From: CALKKN01 sp050118555
GTDB taxonomy: Bacteria > Pseudomonadota > Gammaproteobacteria > Xanthomonadales > SZUA-36
Assembly: GCA_050118555.1 (NCBI GenBank)
Contig: JASFKQ010000151.1
Coordinates: 1-9,110, forward strand
DNA length: 9,110 nucleotides
Reading direction: 5' to 3'
The notes under the pieces are model-generated. The model ran no database searches. It worked only from the letters and a program-made list of their open reading frames with translations, and was not told the DNA's origin. A program made the translations under genes and the position numbers. Shown piece by piece: positions 6,494 through 9,110 of the stretch; position 1 is the first letter of the stretch; each line of letters begins with the position of its first letter.

Positions 6494-8959
6494 ATGACAA
6501 GAACTTTCGCTCTTATTCTGAGCTGCCTGATGTGGGCGACAGCAGCGACGGCAGTACAGGCTGCAGACTCATTCGTGATCTCGGACATTCGCGTCGAGGG
6601 GCTGCAACGCATATCCGAAGGCACCATCTACAATTACCTTCCGCTGGACCGCGGTGACCGCCTGACGGCGTCCAATGCCCGCTCGGCCATTCGCGAGCTC
6701 TACAAGACCGGCTTCTTCCAGGACATCAGCTTCAGCCGGGACGGCACGATCCTGGTGATCACGGTGCGCGAGCGCCCCGCGATCGCATCGGTGAACCTGA
6801 GCGGCAACAAGGCCATCAAGGACGAGGACCTGTACCGGGTGCTCAACGACATCGGCCTGTCGGAGGGCGAGGTGTTCGACCGCCTCGTGCTCGACCGCCT
6901 GAAGCAGGAACTGGTCAAACAGTACTTCAGCCAGGGCCGGTATGCGGTAAAGGTGGACACGCGCGTCACCGAACTCGACCGCAACCGGGTGCGCATCGCG
7001 ATCGTGATCGACGAGGGCAAGGTCGCGCAAATCCGGCACATCAATATCGTCGGCAACGAAACCTTCACCGACAAGGACATTCGCAAGGAATTCGAGGCGG
7101 ACATCAAGCCGTGGTGGAAATTCTGGTCGAAGGAAGGCCAGTACTCGCGCGAGAAGCTCTCCGGCGACATCGAGAAACTCCGTTCCTACTACCTCGACCG
7201 CGGCTACGTCGATTTCAACGTCGAATCCACCCAGGTGTCGATCAGCCCCGACAAGCAGAACATCTACATCACGGCCAACGTCGTCGAAGGCGATGTCTAC
7301 GGGGTGGACAAGGTGGATATCACCGGCGACCTGGTGATCGACGAAAGCACGCTGCGACGCCTGATCGTGGTGCAGCCGGGCGAAATTTTCTCGCGCAAGA
7401 AAGTCGAGCAGAGCGTAGACAACATCAACGCGATCCTGGCCAACATCGGATACGCCTTTGCCAACGTGAATCCGATCACTGACGTCGATCGTGACAACCG
7501 GCTCGTTTCGCTCAATTTCTTCGTCGACCCCGGCAAGCGGGTTTACATTCACCGCATCAAGTTCGTGGGCAACTCCAAGACCAAGGACGAAGTGCTGCGG
7601 CGCGAGATGCGCCAGATGGAGGGCGCCTGGTTCTCGCAGGCCGCGATCGACCGCTCCAAGGTACGATTGCAGCGCCTGACCTATTTCGAGAACGTCGAAA
7701 TCGAAACACCGGCCGTGCCGGGTACGGACGACCAGGTGGACGTCGTGGTGACCGTGTCCGAACGCCCGGCGGGCAGTTTTACCGTTGGTCTGGGTTTCTC
7801 CCAGGTACAGGGCCTGATCGCCTCGTTGAGCATCCAGCAGGACAACTTCATCGGCAGCGGCAAGCGCCTGGGCCTTGGTATTTCGCACAGCCGCATCATC
7901 AACAGCCTGAACATTACCTACGACAATCCGTACTGGACCGATGACGGTGTCAGCCGGGGCTTCTACGCGCGTTACCAGGAATTCGACCAGAGCCGGGCCA
8001 ATATTTCGGCCTTTACCAGCTCGGAATGGGCGCTGGGCATGAACTTCGGCATCCCGGTGACGGAGGTCGACTACCTGCGCTCCGGCGGCGGTTACCGACA
8101 TTCGCAGATCAATATCGGCTCGTACGCCTGCCTCGAATTCGATACGGACAATCCGCAGATCTGCAACGAGTTTGGCCTCGTACCCACGGCGGGCGAACCG
8201 CTGTCGCATACGCTGGACCACAACGGTGACGGCGTCATCTCCGCCGACGAGCGCCAGTTCGACATCATCGACTGGACGTTGAGCTGGACGCGGGACAGCC
8301 GCAACCATTTCCTCAATCCGAGCCGCGGTTCCGCCCAGTCGCTCACGCTGCAGATGGCCCTGCCCGGCAGCTCGCGCGAGTATTACAAGCTGTATTACCG
8401 GGGCGCCAAGTACTGGCCGATCTGGGGCGGGCTCGTGTTCGCGGTCAAGGGCAATCTCGGTTACGGTGACGCCTACGACGATTTCGACAAGACATCGCAG
8501 GCTACGCCGATCGACCCCACGCTGCCTCCCGGCTACCAGACCCGCTGCAACCAGAATGACGTGATTACCCTGGACACCGGACTGCCGTTCTTCGAGCACT
8601 TCTACAGCGGTGGCGTCCGCGACCTGAGGGGTTACAGCGACAACACGCTCGGCCCCAAGGACGCCTTTTGCCGCGCCGTGGGTGGCGACTTCAAGGTGGC
8701 CGGCGGCCTGGAACTGGCCTTCCCCACGCCATGGGTCGGCAACAAGAGCGGGACCCGCATCGCGTTGTTCGTCGACACCGGCAACGTGTTCGAGAACGTC
8801 CAGGCCTTCGACGCGAACGAGCTCAGGGGGTCATTCGGCCTGTCGGTGACCTGGGAAGCGCCGGTCGGCCCGATCGTGATCTCTTACGCCTTCCCGTTCA
8901 ACGACCAGCCCGGCGACCGCACGGAAGACCTGCAGTTCTCCTTCGGTACAACGTTTTAG
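6494..8959 (+). CDS. bamA: Outer membrane protein assembly factor BamA (Omp85 family)
   Basis: BamA is the essential outer-membrane insertase that folds beta-barrel proteins. The product is 821 residues (E. coli 810). A signal peptide (MTRTFALILSCLMWATAATA, likely cut at VQA-A near residue 23/24) is followed by five POTRA domains at about 26-95, 96-176, 177-267 (with PWWKFW), 268-348 and 349-425, then a 16-strand barrel from about 426. The barrel shows SIQQDNFIGSG, TYDNPYWTDDGVS, and FFEHFYSGGVRDLRGYSDN, where R712-G713-Y714 stands for the conserved VRGF motif of loop L6. It ends in LQFSFGTTF, with the terminal Phe of an outer-membrane beta-signal. Odd features: loop L4 holds a canonical EF-hand loop (575-586) and C546/C557; loop L6 is extended before the RGY motif and shortened after it, with C685 and C726 on either side. 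The ATG at 6494 follows GGAAGAAG. Confidence 0.98.
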   Translation: MTRTFALILSCLMWATAATAVQAADSFVISDIRVEGLQRISEGTIYNYLPLDRGDRLTASNARSAIRELYKTGFFQDISFSRDGTILVITVRERPAIASVNLSGNKAIKDEDLYRVLNDIGLSEGEVFDRLVLDRLKQELVKQYFSQGRYAVKVDTRVTELDRNRVRIAIVIDEGKVAQIRHINIVGNETFTDKDIRKEFEADIKPWWKFWSKEGQYSREKLSGDIEKLRSYYLDRGYVDFNVESTQVSISPDKQNIYITANVVEGDVYGVDKVDITGDLVIDESTLRRLIVVQPGEIFSRKKVEQSVDNINAILANIGYAFANVNPITDVDRDNRLVSLNFFVDPGKRVYIHRIKFVGNSKTKDEVLRREMRQMEGAWFSQAAIDRSKVRLQRLTYFENVEIETPAVPGTDDQVDVVVTVSERPAGSFTVGLGFSQVQGLIASLSIQQDNFIGSGKRLGLGISHSRIINSLNITYDNPYWTDDGVSRGFYARYQEFDQSRANISAFTSSEWALGMNFGIPVTEVDYLRSGGGYRHSQINIGSYACLEFDTDNPQICNEFGLVPTAGEPLSHTLDHNGDGVISADERQFDIIDWTLSWTRDSRNHFLNPSRGSAQSLTLQMALPGSSREYYKLYYRGAKYWPIWGGLVFAVKGNLGYGDAYDDFDKTSQATPIDPTLPPGYQTRCNQNDVITLDTGLPFFEHFYSGGVRDLRGYSDNTLGPKDAFCRAVGGDFKVAGGLELAFPTPWVGNKSGTRIALFVDTGNVFENVQAFDANELRGSFGLSVTWEAPVGPIVISYAFPFNDQPGDRTEDLQFSFGTTF
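8216..8251 (+). other. EF-hand calcium-binding loop encoded within BamA loop L4
   Basis: Residues 575-586 read DHNGDGVISADE. This fits the 12-residue EF-hand loop at every diagnostic position: Asp at 1, Asn at 3, Asp at 5, Gly at 6, Ile at 8, Ser at 9 and Glu at 12. By alignment with remembered E. coli BamA it falls between barrel strands 7 and 8, an extracellular loop. The motif match is direct observation; calcium binding is inference. Confidence 0.7.
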
Positions 8960-9011
8960 TATTGGCCCGGAGATGCCGTTCCTGCGCCGGCGCTGGCTGG
9001 TCCATGCACAC

Positions 9012-9063
9012 CTGGACTTGAGCTTCCCTCAACCCGTAGCTAAGGCTACGGGATTCGGTCCAG
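9012..9063. other. Three-way-junction core of the palindromic element
   Basis: CTGGAC (9012-9017) can pair with GTCCAG (9058-9063). Directly inside it lie TTGAG-CTTCC-CTCAA (9018-9032) and then CCCGTAGC-TAAG-GCTACGGG (9033-9052), with only ATTCG (9053-9057) unpaired. All stems are perfect and abut without gaps, which is unlikely by chance. Read on the minus strand, the GAATCCC-hairpin layout resembles ends of IS200/IS605-type elements as remembered; this is a resemblance, not a match to a named element. Confidence 0.5.
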
Positions 9064-9084
9064 CACAGCGCCCAGCCGCGCCTG

Positions 9085-9109
9085 TCCTGCGCCATCATCC
9101 GGCGCAGGA
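9085..9109. other. Distal hairpin, 9-bp stem
   Basis: TCCTGCGCC (9085-9093) pairs perfectly with GGCGCAGGA (9101-9109) around a 7-nt loop. The same nine bases TCCTGCGCC also occur at 8980-8988, so the right arm has two possible partners. The window ends one base later, so a following T-run (and thus a terminator role for the operon) cannot be excluded. Confidence 0.55.
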
Positions 9110-9110
9110 A

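Larger units (their letters stand above)
8979..9110. repeat. Nested palindromic element downstream of bamA (MITE-like or structured RNA)
   Basis: The 151 nt after the bamA stop show no convincing gene; skp, the usual next gene, is not reached. Instead there is a dense inverted structure. TTCCTGCGCCGG (8979-8990) is the exact reverse complement of CCGGCGCAGGAA (9099-9110), the last bases visible, so the element may continue past the window. Inside, GGCGCTG (8989-8995) pairs with CAGCGCC (9066-9072) and GCTGG (8996-9000) with CCAGC (9060-9064), leaving one bulged A at 9065. The centre has two abutting hairpins (9018-9032 and 9033-9052). No T-run follows the stems on either strand, so it is not an obvious terminator. 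Origin is unknown: mobile-element remnant, extragenic palindromic repeat or non-coding RNA are all possible. Confidence 0.6.

Noticed and set aside
6569..8599. Long minus-strand open frame of 676 codons opposite bamA
   Set aside because: It is the antisense shadow of a GC-rich gene: no family resemblance, repetitive Asp/Val/Ala/Arg-rich composition, and the plus strand encodes a full, well-matched BamA.
9033..9052. CCCGTAGC/GCTACGGG hairpin as a Rho-independent terminator for the operon
   Set aside because: It is followed by ATTCGG on the plus strand and TTGAGG on the minus strand; there is no T-run on either side.
8898..9098. Minus-strand 66-codon frame across the bamA end and the palindromic element
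   Set aside because: Half of it overlaps the conserved bamA 3' end and the rest is inverted repeat; no recognisable protein family and no clear ribosome binding site. Kept only as a hint that the element may be read on the minus strand.

Overview
The window is a compact, wholly forward-strand block of housekeeping genes from a Gram-negative bacterium. The order is tsf, pyrH, frr, uppS, cdsA, dxr, rseP, bamA. This is the classical gammaproteobacterial arrangement that follows rpsB and precedes skp-lpxD-fabZ-lpxA. The protein sequences resemble the Escherichia coli family members recalled from memory, and the DNA is GC-rich with strong G/C preference at third codon positions. A high-GC gammaproteobacterium is therefore the best guess (Xanthomonadales/Chromatiales-like lineages are possible); the genus cannot be fixed from this sequence alone.

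Layout: positions 1-97 are a leader before tsf with a strong GC hairpin. Translation genes come first: tsf (elongation factor Ts), pyrH (UMP kinase, overlapping tsf by 8 nt) and frr (ribosome recycling factor). Envelope genes follow: uppS makes undecaprenyl diphosphate, cdsA makes CDP-diacylglycerol, and dxr commits carbon to the MEP isoprenoid pathway that feeds UppS. rseP is the intramembrane protease of the envelope stress response, and bamA is the outer-membrane protein insertase. Gaps are tiny or negative: uppS/cdsA, cdsA/dxr and dxr/rseP all overlap by 4 nt. pyrH and dxr start with GTG, uppS and cdsA with TTG. The block reads as one translationally coupled operon linking translation capacity to envelope synthesis. 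Only rseP-bamA (44 nt) and pyrH-frr (34 nt) leave appreciable gaps.

Two things stand out from this conserved background. First, the BamA barrel carries unusual extracellular loops. The predicted loop L4 contains a textbook 12-residue EF-hand calcium-binding loop (residues 575-586) and a cysteine pair. Loop L6 is remodelled, with a long insertion before the RGY motif, a shortened tail after it, and a cysteine on each side. Second, the 151 nt after bamA contain no recognisable gene (skp is not reached) but hold a dense nested palindrome at about 8979-9110. It has 12-nt perfect inverted repeats at its visible ends, an inner stem with one bulged base, a three-way-junction core, and two copies of a 9-mer that compete for the same partner. 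It could be a mobile-element-derived (MITE- or IS200/IS605-end-like) repeat or a structured RNA.
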